From Nocardia carnea (GTDB taxonomy: Bacteria; Actinomycetota; Actinomycetes; Mycobacteriales; Mycobacteriaceae): DNA of 64,000 bases. Positions 42,466-51,393 of this stretch are shown here, in pieces. Made by a program: the position numbers and the translations under genes. How positions within the stretch are numbered: position 1 is the stretch's first letter; each line of letters opens with the position of its first letter. The stretch lies in assembly GCF_029869215.1 (NCBI RefSeq), contig NZ_JARWPM010000302.1, positions 1-64,000 of the forward strand, read 5' to 3'. The notes below the pieces were generated by a model. It was not told where the DNA came from and ran no database searches. It worked only from the letters and a program-made list of their open reading frames with translations.

Positions 42466-43650
42466 ATGTGGTGTCGTGTCGATGGCGAGGATCTGGCCGC
42501 GTGGGTGGCTGGGCTGGATGATCTGTTCGGGCTGGTCACGGGGCGTTTCTATCCTGCGGAGCCGCGGTTGCGGGCGCGGATGTATGTGCGGGGGTTGTTG
42601 GCGCCGTTGGCGGGGAAGAATGGCTGGACGCTCGCCGAGGCGGCCGGTGATCTGACGCCGGACGGGATGCAGCGTCTGTTGAACAAGGCGGCGTGGGACG
42701 CCAACGGGGTGCGTGATGATGTGTGCGGTTATGCGGTCGAGCATCTCGGTGATCCTGATGGGGTGTTGATCGTCGATGAAACCGGGTTCCTCAGAAAGGG
42801 GGTGAAATCCGCTGGGGTGCAACGGCAATATTTGGGTACGGCAGGGCGGATGGAGAACTGTCAGCTGGGCGTCTTCTGCGCCTACGCCACCAGTAAGGGC
42901 CGCACGCTGATCGATCGGGAACTGTATCTGCCGAAGTCGTGGACCTTCGACCGCGCCCGCTGCCGGGAGGCGGATATTCCCGATAGCGTGGAGTTCGCTA
43001 CCAAGGCGCCCTCGCCCAGGCCATGCTCGCGCGAGCACTGGACGGCGGGGTCCCGGCCCGCTGGGTCACTGCGGACGAGGCGTACGGCGGCGACTACGAG
43101 TTCCGGACCCGGCTCGAAGCCCGCCACATCGGGTACGTGGTGGCGGTGCCGCGCAGTCAGACCATTCCGATCACCGCCGGCTGTACTCGTGCCGACCAGG
43201 GCTGGAACCGCTGGCTGCTCGCACGCCGGGCGTTGACCCCGAACAGCAAAGGCGAACTCGAGACCGCCTACTACATGTGCTTCGCGCCCACCGGTACCAG
43301 CGACGACACCCTCATCCGGGTCGCCGGCACCCGCTGGGCCATCGAGGACTGCTTCCGGAGCGCGAAAACCGAAGTCGGCCTCGATCACTACCAGGTCCGC
43401 CGCTACGACACCTGGTACCGCCACATCACCCTCGCCATGCTCGCCCACACCTACCTCGCAGTCACCGCCGCCATCTCCCCAAAAGCATTGGCAGCGGCCT
43501 CATCTCGCTCACCCTCGGTGAGATCCGCCGTCTTCTGGCGCACCTGATCACCCACCACCCCGACCGCACCACCATCTGGCAGTGGTCAACGTGGCGGCGC
43601 CGGCATCAATACCGGGCCAGGAAGGCCCACTACCAGCGCAGCCGCCCTCC
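42466..43650 (+). mobile_element. IS701-family transposase, inactivated by frameshifts
   Basis: From ATG 42466 the protein shows RARMYVRGLLAPLAGKNGWT, VLIVDETGFLRKGVKSAGV, QRQYLGTAGRMENCQLGVF and LIDRELYLPKSW, the standard IS701 DDE transposase series. Near 43005 the sense shifts frame (ARALDGGVPARWVTADEAYG, then RWAIEDCFRSAKTEVGLDHY) and again near 43485, beside CCCCAAAA (ISLTLGEIRRLLAHLITHHP). Two frameshifts make it dead unless they are read errors or recoding. It truncates the peptidoglycan-binding gene on its left. Clear terminal inverted repeats were not found. Confidence 0.8.
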
Positions 43651-43655
43651 TAGAT

Positions 43656-44107
43656 ATGCATCACCGTTACGCGAATCAGCCGGGCCGGCTCGGCCACCTG
43701 CTCGAAGCGGTGCCCGCCCTGCCCGAGGCGGTGCGCTGGGCTTTACGTCTGGTTGCGGCGGACCGTACCCGCTACCCGGGCAGGCTCGCCGGTGCTCTAC
43801 GTGACCAGACATGACGCTCGGTGAAGCCGGCCGTCGGCAGGAACCGGTTACGGTGGCCCGAGCAGCGCTGTCGCTCGGTCAGGAGGTCGGGACCGCGGAT
43901 ACCGGCGATCGGCGCCGGCATATCGCCGAGGGCCACGACCTGCTGGCCGACAGCCTGGCGGAGGTCGGGCGTCAGACAGAGGCGCTCGAGCACAGCGTGC
44001 GGGCGGTGTCGTACTGGGAAGAACTGGCGGCGGGCGAACCTGCGGTTTTCGGGGCCCCGATCGATACGGTCGCGGCCGGCGAGGACGATCCCCGGCGCAC
44101 GATGTAG
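43656..44107 (+). pseudogene. Tetratricopeptide-repeat protein remnant
   Basis: The first piece reads LRLVAADRTRYPGRLAGALR and ends at TGA 43812-43814. The next frame starts inside that stop at ATG 43811 and reads TLGEAGRRQEPVTVARAAL, then LADSLAEVGRQTEALEHS. These alternating helices are the end of the long TPR arrays of actinobacterial regulators (AfsR/NB-ARC-like proteins). The upstream part was lost at the IS701 border and a frame change splits what is left. Confidence 0.55.
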
Positions 44108-44164
44108 GCCGCGCAGGTGAGGAAGGCCCGGCCCCCGTCGCTCTGGGCCTGCCTCGACTGCGGG

Positions 44165-44213
44165 GACCACGCCACCCGCCCGGAGAACCCCCGGCTCCGG
44201 GCGGGTGGTGGTC
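44165..44213 (+). terminator. Strong GC-rich hairpin
   Basis: CCACCCGCCCGGAG (44172-44185) pairs perfectly with 44195-44208 across a 9-nt loop, and GACCAC...GTGGTC lengthens the stem with a 2-nt bulge. There is no T run, which is usual for actinobacterial terminators. It lies 57 nt after the TPR remnant. Confidence 0.65.
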
Positions 44214-44750
44214 GCGGTGGCAGAATATCCATATCTACTGTCTTATGCATTTTCCAACCGTATCTTTAACGCCTCTTTGATTTTCTGCAGCGGTTTCCCA
44301 TGGCGGTTTTCGCGGAAATGTAGATATGGCAGCTGCGTAATACATTGACCGATAGTTGGATACGTCGATTCATGCGGGGAATGTTTTGAATGGCAATAGA
44401 TTACGCATTTTCAGTCGCATTTATCGGATGGTTGATGACTCGACGGCCCCGGCCGGATATTGCGCGCTGCCGGAGGTTCGCGTGGCGGCGAACCGAGCAG
44501 GGGCGCTCCCGGTAATCCAAAGCAAGTGCAAAGTCTGCGGGTTCCGGGTGCGAAAACAGTTGTCAGAAGGAAGTATCAGTACTGCTCCGCAGAGCGGCAC
44601 GGTTGCCGGCGGGCGATCGGACGGCAACCGTGCGGGCGGGGTGGTTTCCAGCGTCTGTTCATCGGCCCTGCCGCTCGTACGACCGGCGACAGTGCGGGCC
44701 GAGGTGCCGATCCAAGCGCTTCCGGCACATCTTCACAAAGGACAGTCATC
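44214..44750. other. AT-rich leader upstream of the methyltransferase
   Basis: Bases 44220-44420 are much richer in A and T than their surroundings, and no gene is supported in the whole stretch. The region probably holds the promoter of the methyltransferase operon. It contains a perfect 11-bp inverted repeat at 44597-44633, described separately. Confidence 0.4.
44597..44633. promoter_or_regulatory. 11-bp perfect inverted repeat upstream of the methyltransferase
   Basis: GCACGGTTGCC (44597-44607) and GGCAACCGTGC (44623-44633) flank a 15-nt centre, 117 nt before the ATG of the methyltransferase. It could be an operator for a dimeric regulator or a hairpin in the leader RNA. Confidence 0.45.
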
Positions 44751-45806
44751 ATGGACATCGGATCCCACGATCCCGCCCCCGACCGTACGGTTCTCTCTCT
44801 GACCATGGGGTTCCTGGCAAGTGCCGCGATCGGGGCCGTCGTGCGGCTGGATATCGCCGACCATATCGCCCAGCAACCCCGGACCGCCGCGGAGCTTGCC
44901 GAACTCACCGGTGTGGACGCCACCGGGTTGCAGCGGACCCTGCGCTTCCTGGCCGGATCCGGGACGTTCTACGAGGACGGTAGCGGGCGGTTCCATCTCA
45001 CCGCAGCCGCCGAACGACTGCGTACCGGTGCGCCCCAATCGTTGCGTGACGCGGTGGTCTTTCTCACCGAACCGATGTTCTGGCAGGCGGCCGGCAATTT
45101 CGGTGCGAGTCTCCGGCGCGGCAGATCCACCCTCGACGAGATCTTCGGAGTCCCGCTGTGGGAGCATCTGGCCGCGCATCCGGATGCCGCGGCGATCTTC
45201 GACGCGGGAATGGTGAGTTACTCGGCGCCGCAGGACGCCGCGATCGCCGACACCTTCGACGTATCGGGCTACCGCCGTATCGTCGATGTCGGTGGTGGCC
45301 GCGGCGGCCTGTTGTCGCTGCTGCTGTCCCGTAATGCCCAGGCCACCGGCCTGCTGTACGACCGTGCGCCCGTACTCGGTACCCATCTGTTGGATACCCC
45401 GGAACTGGCGGGACGCTGGACAGTCGAAGCGGGAGATTTCTTCGAATCCGTCCCCGCCGACGGCGACCTCTACGTCCTCAAACATATCTTGCACGACTGG
45501 AACGACGAGGAATGTATCCGCATTCTGCGCCGATGCCGCGAGATGATGCTGCCCGGAAGCCGGCTGCTGGTCGCGGAAAGTATCGCCCCGCCGCCCAATA
45601 CGCCGCATTATGTGTGGTCGCTGGACCTCATGATGCTCGCGGCCCTCACCGGCCGGGAACGCACCCGCGAGGAGTTCGAGCAATTGTTCGAGGCGGCGGA
45701 TCTCGCGCTCGACCGGGTGCGGACGACAGCTTCCTACAGTTCTATGGCGATCATGGAGGTCGTACCGTGCGAGCGCACCGCGGCGAGTGAGGAAGCCGGC
45801 CGATGA
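44751..45806 (+). CDS. SAM-dependent O-methyltransferase
   Basis: 351 residues; the ATG is preceded by AAAGGA at about 9 nt. An N-terminal winged-helix dimerisation region (TAAELAELTGVDATGLQRTL) precedes the SAM-binding motif VDVGGGRGG near residue 178 and KHILHDWNDEEC with the likely catalytic His near 248. This is the plan of DnrK/TcmN-type O-methyltransferases that modify aromatic polyketides. Its stop overlaps the start of the FAD hydroxylase (ATGA), so the two are co-translated and probably act in one tailoring pathway. No polyketide synthase lies in the window, so the substrate is unknown. Confidence 0.85.
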   Translation: MDIGSHDPAPDRTVLSLTMGFLASAAIGAVVRLDIADHIAQQPRTAAELAELTGVDATGLQRTLRFLAGSGTFYEDGSGRFHLTAAAERLRTGAPQSLRDAVVFLTEPMFWQAAGNFGASLRRGRSTLDEIFGVPLWEHLAAHPDAAAIFDAGMVSYSAPQDAAIADTFDVSGYRRIVDVGGGRGGLLSLLLSRNAQATGLLYDRAPVLGTHLLDTPELAGRWTVEAGDFFESVPADGDLYVLKHILHDWNDEECIRILRRCREMMLPGSRLLVAESIAPPPNTPHYVWSLDLMMLAALTGRERTREEFEQLFEAADLALDRVRTTASYSSMAIMEVVPCERTAASEEAGR

Positions 45807-47461
45807 ACGACGTACCTGTGCTGATCGTCGGCGGGGGGCCGGTCGGGATGATTCTCGCCCTGGAACTGGGGCGGCGGAATGTCTCGTGCCTGGTGCTCGA
45901 GGAGACCGATCGGTCGCCGGCAGTTCCGCGGGCGAGTTCGTTCAGTGCTCGGTCGATGGAGCACTTCCGGAAATTGGGAGTCGCCGGTCGGATCCGGACC
46001 TCGGGCTTACCCGGGGACTATCCGACCGATGTCAGCTATCGCACCCGCATCTGCGGCCCGGAGTTGCATCGCATCGCCCTGCCGTCCTCGGCCCGGGTAC
46101 TCACCGCGGCCGGATCCGGCCACAGCGGACCGACGGCGGAGCCGCAACATCGGATTTCGCAGCTCTACGTCGAACCCATTCTGCTGGAGCGCAGCCGGGA
46201 CTTTCCGCATGTGCGTATCGAACGCGGCAGCAAACTGCAGGGTTTCGAGGAGACCGATCACGGTGTCCGCGCGTTCGTGCGCTCGACCACTACCGGAGAA
46301 ACCCGGACCGTCACCGCCGATCATCTCGTCGGTTGCGACGGTGGCGGCAGCACGGTGCGCAAGGCGCTGGGAATCGCACTGACCGGTGACGAAACGGTGC
46401 TGCAGGCGATCACTGCGTTCTACCGCGTGCCGGACCTCGCGGAACTCGTCAGTCCACCTGCCTGGATGACCTGGTCGGTCAACGGAGAGGTGCTGTGCGT
46501 GACCGTCGCCGTCGACGGACGCGACCACTGGCTCGTCCATGCGTTCTACCCCGCCGGGACCGATACCTCCGGGATCGACGCGGGAGCATTGCTGACGCAG
46601 GCGATCGGACGCCCGGCACGCCATGAAGTATTGGGCATCGAGCGGTGGACCGGACGACGCCTCGTCGCCGATCGATACAGCAGCGAACGGGTATTCCTCG
46701 CCGGTGACTCGGCGCACCTGTGGGTGCCGATGGCGGGTATGGGAATGAACATCGGCATCGATGAGGCGATGCATCTGGCCTGGATGCTCGCCGCGGTTCA
46801 CCAGGGCTGGGCCGGACCGGACCTGCTCGCTGCCTACGACGCGGAGCGGAGACCGGTCGCCGAAGCCGTTTCCGGGTTCGCCACCGGAATCGGCAAGGGC
46901 CTGCTGGACCTGGTGAGTGCCGAAGTGAACGAGGAAGACAGCATCGCCGGTATCACCGCGCGGCAGCGTCTCGGCCGGCAGGTGGCGGTTGCGGACAGCG
47001 GCCAGTTCACCCCGATGGGTCTCAGTTTCGGCTATCATTACTACGGTTCACCGCTGATCGCCGCCGACCGGCGGCCCCCCGACTTCAGCGTCGCCGAATA
47101 TCGTCCGTCCATCACCGCGGGTGCGCGGCTGCCGCATCTCGTCCTGGAGGACGGTACCCCGATCTACGATCGGCTGGGACTCGATTTCACGCTGCTGCGC
47201 ATTGGTGACCAGGCTCCGGATCCGGAACCTGTCGTGCGGGCGGCCAGTGCCTGCGGTGTGCCGTTGAAGGTTCTCGAACTGCTGTCCCCGGCGGCGATCG
47301 AACGATACCGCAGCCCGTTGCTTCTCATTCGTCCCGACCAGTACGTGGCCTGGCACGGCGCCGCGATTCCCGACTCCCCGCGAGATCTGATCGATCGTGT
47401 GCGTGGAGCAGGAGTGCCGACCCGTAACGCCGGAGTGGCAATCAGCGTCAAGGTTCCGTAA
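45803..47461 (+). CDS. FAD-dependent aromatic hydroxylase (PheA/TfdB type)
   Basis: 552 residues. Three flavoprotein signatures are in place: VLIVGGGPVGM near the N-terminus, DHLVGCDGGGSTVRKALG in the middle, and RVFLAGDSAHLWVPMAGMG about residue 300. The C-terminal thioredoxin-like region ends with LLIRPDQYVAWHG. The family hydroxylates aromatic or polyketide rings with NADPH, FAD and oxygen. The ATG overlaps the methyltransferase stop by 4 nt. Together they look like late tailoring enzymes, perhaps acting on an outside substrate, including antibiotic inactivation. Confidence 0.88.
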   Translation: MNDVPVLIVGGGPVGMILALELGRRNVSCLVLEETDRSPAVPRASSFSARSMEHFRKLGVAGRIRTSGLPGDYPTDVSYRTRICGPELHRIALPSSARVLTAAGSGHSGPTAEPQHRISQLYVEPILLERSRDFPHVRIERGSKLQGFEETDHGVRAFVRSTTTGETRTVTADHLVGCDGGGSTVRKALGIALTGDETVLQAITAFYRVPDLAELVSPPAWMTWSVNGEVLCVTVAVDGRDHWLVHAFYPAGTDTSGIDAGALLTQAIGRPARHEVLGIERWTGRRLVADRYSSERVFLAGDSAHLWVPMAGMGMNIGIDEAMHLAWMLAAVHQGWAGPDLLAAYDAERRPVAEAVSGFATGIGKGLLDLVSAEVNEEDSIAGITARQRLGRQVAVADSGQFTPMGLSFGYHYYGSPLIAADRRPPDFSVAEYRPSITAGARLPHLVLEDGTPIYDRLGLDFTLLRIGDQAPDPEPVVRAASACGVPLKVLELLSPAAIERYRSPLLLIRPDQYVAWHGAAIPDSPRDLIDRVRGAGVPTRNAGVAISVKVP

Positions 47462-47544
47462 AGCCTGGTCAGCTGCTTGTCGTGGGCGAAGATCCGGGGC
47501 AGTTGGGCGGATGAATTCGTGGCCGGTCGTCGACAATTGCGTTC

Positions 47545-48009
47545 GTGAACACTTATCGCCATGGTCAGGCGCACGCACCGCACGACTACCAATCGCGTCC
47601 CGCGCCGGTGCGTGTTCCGGAAGAGGCCGGGGAAGGCCGTCTGACCTGGGCTGTCGTCACCGATGTGTTGCTGGCATCGGGGATCGGCGTCGCGGTGGTC
47701 GCGGGGTTGCTGCAGTACTCGTTGAGCGACCTGGCCTTCGCGCCCGCGGTTCTCGGGATTGCGGTCGCGGCTTCCTTTGTCAACCACGTGTTCGGCACTG
47801 TGCTGTTCCGGGGAAGTTTCGGCAAACAGCTGTTCGGGCTGCGGGTGGTGCGGGCAACCACCGGCCAGCGGTCCGGTTTCTGGCGTGCTGTCGGCCGGTG
47901 GTTGCTGGGCTTTGTACTGTTGGCGGTGGCAATGGTGGCGGAGGACGGCGTCGGCATCGGTGAGGCCAACGGACTGCGGGTGATCCGCCGCCGCGACGAG
48001 CGGCAATGA
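47545..48009 (+). CDS. RDD-family small membrane protein
   Basis: 154 residues from a GTG. After a polar N-terminus of about 35 residues there are hydrophobic segments near 36-58, 67-85 and 117-135. The loop GSFGKQLFGLRVVRATTGQR matches the conserved RDD motif (G-K-x-x-x-G-L-R-V-V). Function of the family is unclear; it is often linked to transport or stress. It follows the hydroxylase by 83 nt and may be transcribed with it. No clear ribosome site is seen. Confidence 0.7.
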   Translation: MNTYRHGQAHAPHDYQSRPAPVRVPEEAGEGRLTWAVVTDVLLASGIGVAVVAGLLQYSLSDLAFAPAVLGIAVAASFVNHVFGTVLFRGSFGKQLFGLRVVRATTGQRSGFWRAVGRWLLGFVLLAVAMVAEDGVGIGEANGLRVIRRRDERQ

Positions 48010-48054
48010 GCCGCCGGGGAACCGGATGAAGGGCACGGAGACGCCGCCGAGTTC

Positions 48055-48555
48055 CTATACTTCGGAAGGTGGCTCCAGCTCCATCGACATGTAGACGGCG
48101 GATGCCCCGTAGCCGGCCGGGAGTGTGAGCTCGCTGTGCGGCCGATAGCCGAGGCGGGGCCACAGCACCTCGGGCCCGTGTACCGCTACCAGCGAAGCCG
48201 TCCGGAATCCGCGTGACCGCGCGGTAGTGGCGAGATGAGTCAGCAACAACGAACCGAATCCCTGCCCGCGGAATTCATCCCGGATCACCATATCGTGCGT
48301 GTGGATATTGTCCGAGTGGCCTTCGAAGCTCTCACTGCGTCCGAGATCCGGGCAGCGGAACAGCGGAAGCGGCAGGGCCAGGAGATATCCGCCGAATTGT
48401 CCGCGATGTTCCAGGACGAAGCAGGTGCTGTGATCGGTGCCGCGCGAGCGCAGGACCGCGAGAGACCTCCGACGCAGGTGTACGGCAGCGGATCGAAACC
48501 GTTGAAACCGCGGGTGGTATAGGCCGTGGCATAGGCGCCGCAGGAGAAGATCCAC
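48055..48555 (-). CDS. GNAT-family N-acetyltransferase
   Basis: The core reads HSTCFVLEHRGQFGGYLLA, then HTHDMVIRDEFRGQGFGSLL with the acetyl-CoA loop R-G-Q-G-F-G, then a C-terminal GPEVLWPRLGYRP. The domain is complete from about nucleotide 48470 downward. The upstream part of this frame overlaps the end of the decarboxylase in another frame, so the true start lies near 48480, or the two were once a fusion now split by one frame change. Together with the decarboxylase it suggests amine formation followed by acylation. Confidence 0.65.
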   Translation of the reverse strand: MDLLLRRLCHGLYHPRFQRFRSAAVHLRRRSLAVLRSRGTDHSTCFVLEHRGQFGGYLLALPLPLFRCPDLGRSESFEGHSDNIHTHDMVIRDEFRGQGFGSLLLTHLATTARSRGFRTASLVAVHGPEVLWPRLGYRPHSELTLPAGYGASAVYMSMELEPPSEV

Positions 48556-49535
48556 ACCGGATCGCCCGAGGCCGCGGTCCGTGGGACCCGGACGAGGCCG
48601 TCGCCGGAACTGTCGAAGGCATCGTCACTGTCGCAGGTAGGGCCCGCCACGACCGCAGGCACGTATTCGTTACCGTGGTAGGACGGAAATTCCAGCCGGT
48701 ACTGGATCCTGTCCATCTCGTACAGGCCATTGAACTTCCCGCAGCTCAAGTAGAGCCAGCTGACGCGATCACCCTCGGCACGGCACCGCGAGGACAAACG
48801 GGCGACATGTGCGCGGATCGCGCCGTGATCGGCCACCAGATACCGCCCCGGCTCCATCAGGAATCGCAGCGGCGCACGGGACACTCGACGCAGTCGGCTC
48901 ATACCTTCGCGAATGGCAGAGAACATCTCGCGCAGTGGCGGATTCAACGGCTTCCCATGGTGGTCGAGGCACCCCAGCGCCGGCAGGCCACCCCCGAGAT
49001 TGACGTGATCGACCGTGCTTCCGTGTGCGCTGAGGCCGGACAGCACACCGGCCAAGGTGTCGAATACGGTGCGCCACGCTTCGACAGTCATCTGCTGCGA
49101 CCCGACATGTTGCGATATCCCGGATGGGATGAGACCCGCGTCCGCCGCGGCGCGCAAGATGGCGACGGCGTCGGCCGCGGTGCAGCCGAACTTCCGGCTC
49201 AATCCCCAGAGCGCCCTGTTCCCGCTGGTGGCGAGCCGGCAGAACACCCGGGAGCCGGGCGCGTGCACGGCCTGGGCCGCCACATCTTCCAGGCTGTCTG
49301 TCGCGAAGTCCCGGATACCGAGGCTATAGGCCTCCGCGATCTGCACGTCGGATTTGATGGTGTTGCCGTAGTGGATTCGGTCCGGCGGCACACCGGCCTC
49401 GAGCACCTGTGCGATCTCCTGCGGGCTGGCGGCATCGAAGCCGGAGCCCTGGCGGGCAAGGGTCGTGATGACTTCGTCCACCGGGCAGGCTTTCACCGCG
49501 AAGCGGATCACGATATCCCGGATTTCCTGGAGCAA
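48285..49535 (-). CDS. PLP-dependent decarboxylase, fold type III (ornithine/diaminopimelate class), abnormal 5' end
   Basis: The protein contains FAVKACPVDEV with the PLP-binding Lys, GSGFDAASPQEI, PPDRIHYGNTIKS, DHVNLGGGLPALG and FLMEPGRYLVADHGA. The usual closing block is CGAYATAYTTRGFNGFDPLP, so the catalytic domain ends near 48490; later residues look out of frame. Homology extends upstream of the TTG at 49535 (ATDDRLVFDLDGIATQYSAL), yet no ATG, GTG or TTG exists there before a stop near 49770. The gene may therefore have lost its own 5' end by joining to the MFS stub. Likely substrates are ornithine, lysine or a related basic amino acid. Confidence 0.65.
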   Translation of the reverse strand: MLQEIRDIVIRFAVKACPVDEVITTLARQGSGFDAASPQEIAQVLEAGVPPDRIHYGNTIKSDVQIAEAYSLGIRDFATDSLEDVAAQAVHAPGSRVFCRLATSGNRALWGLSRKFGCTAADAVAILRAAADAGLIPSGISQHVGSQQMTVEAWRTVFDTLAGVLSGLSAHGSTVDHVNLGGGLPALGCLDHHGKPLNPPLREMFSAIREGMSRLRRVSRAPLRFLMEPGRYLVADHGAIRAHVARLSSRCRAEGDRVSWLYLSCGKFNGLYEMDRIQYRLEFPSYHGNEYVPAVVAGPTCDSDDAFDSSGDGLVRVPRTAASGDPVWIFSCGAYATAYTTRGFNGFDPLPYTCVGGLSRSCARAAPITAPASSWNIADNSADISWPCRFRCSAARISDAVRASKATRTISTRTIW

Positions 49536-49713
49536 TGCGGAGTACTGGGTCGCGATACCGTCGAGGTCGAAGACGAGCCGGTCATCGGTAGCAGCCGCCA
49601 GCGCGGCGCGGATCGCTGTGCGATCGGTGTCGGAGGCCGTGGCCGGGTCCTCGGCCGTAATGGCGGTCGCCCGGCGGTCGGCGCCGCGGTCGACAGCGAG
49701 GTTGTGGTGGCCC

Positions 49714-49920
49714 CGGCCGGCGCCCGATATGGTCGGAGAGGCTGCCAGCAGTGAGCAGGGCGATCAATACGGAGGCGGAATACGCGGCGAATACCACCGT
49801 GACAACGACCGGGCTGAAGCCCCAAGCATGTTGATAAATGGGGTAAAGCGGAGTCAGGGCGCTCGTCGCTGCCCAAAAAGGTCACAGTGACCGAATCCGC
49901 GGGGAAAAAGTACCCGATCG
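49714..49920 (-). pseudogene. 5' stub of an MFS transporter gene
   Basis: The minus strand encodes ALTPLYPIYQHAWGFSPVVV, then TVVFAAYSASVLIALLTAGS, then LSDHIGRRP, the first helices and motif-A loop of an MFS protein, with a one-base shift near a T run upstream. It breaks off exactly where the decarboxylase reading begins. It is closely related to the intact MFS at 38222-39577. Confidence 0.65.
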
Positions 49921-50255
49921 GTCCGGGCGTCCATCCGGCCGCGTTTCCGAGTAGACCGGGATTTCCGGGCCGGCCGCGGAGATACCAGGGAAATCTCGGA
50001 ATTGCTGCTGTCCGATCGATGCAAGGCGTGATTTCCGCATGTTCGGCTGCTCCCCTCGGTACCACTCGCCGTTGCATGAGATTGTTAAGACTTTTCGCTC
50101 ACTGCATCGGGCAAGCGCAGTCTTCTTACGCTCCGTTGAGCTTTATTGTGGTACGGCGATATTCGGCCTCTGCAGGCAGGCGCCGTGATATTCGGTGACA
50201 CCGTCTGAAAGGTGCCGTTGATGCCGCGCGTAGCGGCCGGCCGGTACGCGGGCCG
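49921..50255. other. Intergenic stretch, no gene seen
   Basis: No coding sequence with protein character on either strand. It separates the MFS stub from the 3' end of the first TAXI gene. I see no clear terminator or promoter in it. Confidence 0.4.
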
Positions 50256-51197
50256 TCAACCGTGCTGGCTTCGGTAGTAGGCCGCCGCGGCGGGGTGGAG
50301 AGGGATACTGCCCGTTTCCACCAGCCAGCGCCGGTCCAGGAACTGGAATCCGCGCACATGTTCCGGCACGAGTGTGTGGCTGTCGTGCAGCAGGAGCTCG
50401 GCGAGGTCCCGCACCGTGCGATCGCTCACCTGTGGGGCCACGAGTAGCAGGACCGGAGAGCCGATCGTCTCGAATCCGGGAACACCTGGATAGGTATTCC
50501 CGGGAACGGGGACCCGATCGTACGGGTAGCCGAATCGGTCACGCATCGGCTGCACCTGCTCGCCGAGATCGAGCATTCGAAGGGCGGGTGGAGTCGAGTC
50601 GATACGCCGGGTGGGTATGCCGTCGCCCCAGATGATCGCATCCACTCGTCCGGATCGGAGCGCTGCGAGCGCCTCGGTCAGCGGGCGTCGGTCCACTCGG
50701 AAATCGGTGCCGGGTTCCAGGCCCGCGCTGCGTAGCATCCGCTCCGCGGTCACGGCTGCGCCCGAACCGAGTACGCCGACATTGACCCGGGCGTCGTGAA
50801 GGTCGGCCAGCCGTCGAATTTCGCTGTCGGCGCGCACGGCCAGATGGAGGTAACTTTCGTAGAGCCGTCCGACAGCGAGCGCTCGGGTACCGACGGCCGC
50901 CGCGGTGTCGGCCAGGGTGAGTGCAGCATCGAGTGCTCCGCGCGCGACCAGTTCCAGATTGGTGGCGGATCCAGTGGTTGAAATATCACGTAACCGCAGG
51001 ACGGGGAACCGCTTCGCGCCGACGGCCAGCGCCGTTCCGAAGTCGTGGAACAGGTCGCCGGGTAGCCCGGAACCCAGTCGGATGGGTGCGGGTTCGGTAT
51101 CGGCGCGCTCTGTCGCCGTGCACGCGATTATTGCCGCCCAGTAGCCGACCAGCTGTCGCCGAGTGATCATCGGCGCACGAGCAGCGCTGCCGAACAT
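50256..51197 (-). CDS. TAXI-family solute-binding lipoprotein (copy 1)
   Basis: 313 residues from the ATG at 51197, which has GAGGAG about 11 nt upstream, the same arrangement as copy 2. The N-terminus has ITRRQLVGYWAAIIAC, a twin-Arg-like export signal with a lipobox Cys. The mature part has IRLGSGLPGDLFHDFG, NVGVLGSGAAVTAERML, RSGRVDAIIWGDGIPT and DRRWLVETGSIPLHPAAAAY. The TAXI family binds small acids for TRAP transporters, but no TRAP membrane genes are present. With the adjacent two-component system, a sensing role is more likely. Confidence 0.8.
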   Translation of the reverse strand: MFGSAARAPMITRRQLVGYWAAIIACTATERADTEPAPIRLGSGLPGDLFHDFGTALAVGAKRFPVLRLRDISTTGSATNLELVARGALDAALTLADTAAAVGTRALAVGRLYESYLHLAVRADSEIRRLADLHDARVNVGVLGSGAAVTAERMLRSAGLEPGTDFRVDRRPLTEALAALRSGRVDAIIWGDGIPTRRIDSTPPALRMLDLGEQVQPMRDRFGYPYDRVPVPGNTYPGVPGFETIGSPVLLLVAPQVSDRTVRDLAELLLHDSHTLVPEHVRGFQFLDRRWLVETGSIPLHPAAAAYYRSQHG

Positions 51198-51393
51198 CGA
51201 TCGTTGCGCTCCTCGAATCCATTTGTTTGCTGCTACTATGGCTGCCCGCAGCATTGTCAGCAGGTTGTAGACTAGCGCAGTAATCACCGGGTAGCCAGTG
51301 ATTGACCAATAGTTCCGAAATCGTCGATCACGTCCTTCTCCGGCTTCGTAGTGCCGTTGATGTCGAGGCGCGCGGTGTAAGTGGCGGAATGGG

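Noticed and set aside
43485-43500. Programmed frameshift at CCCCAAAA in the IS701 transposase
   Set aside because: A second, unrelated frameshift lies upstream near 43005, so decay is the simpler explanation.
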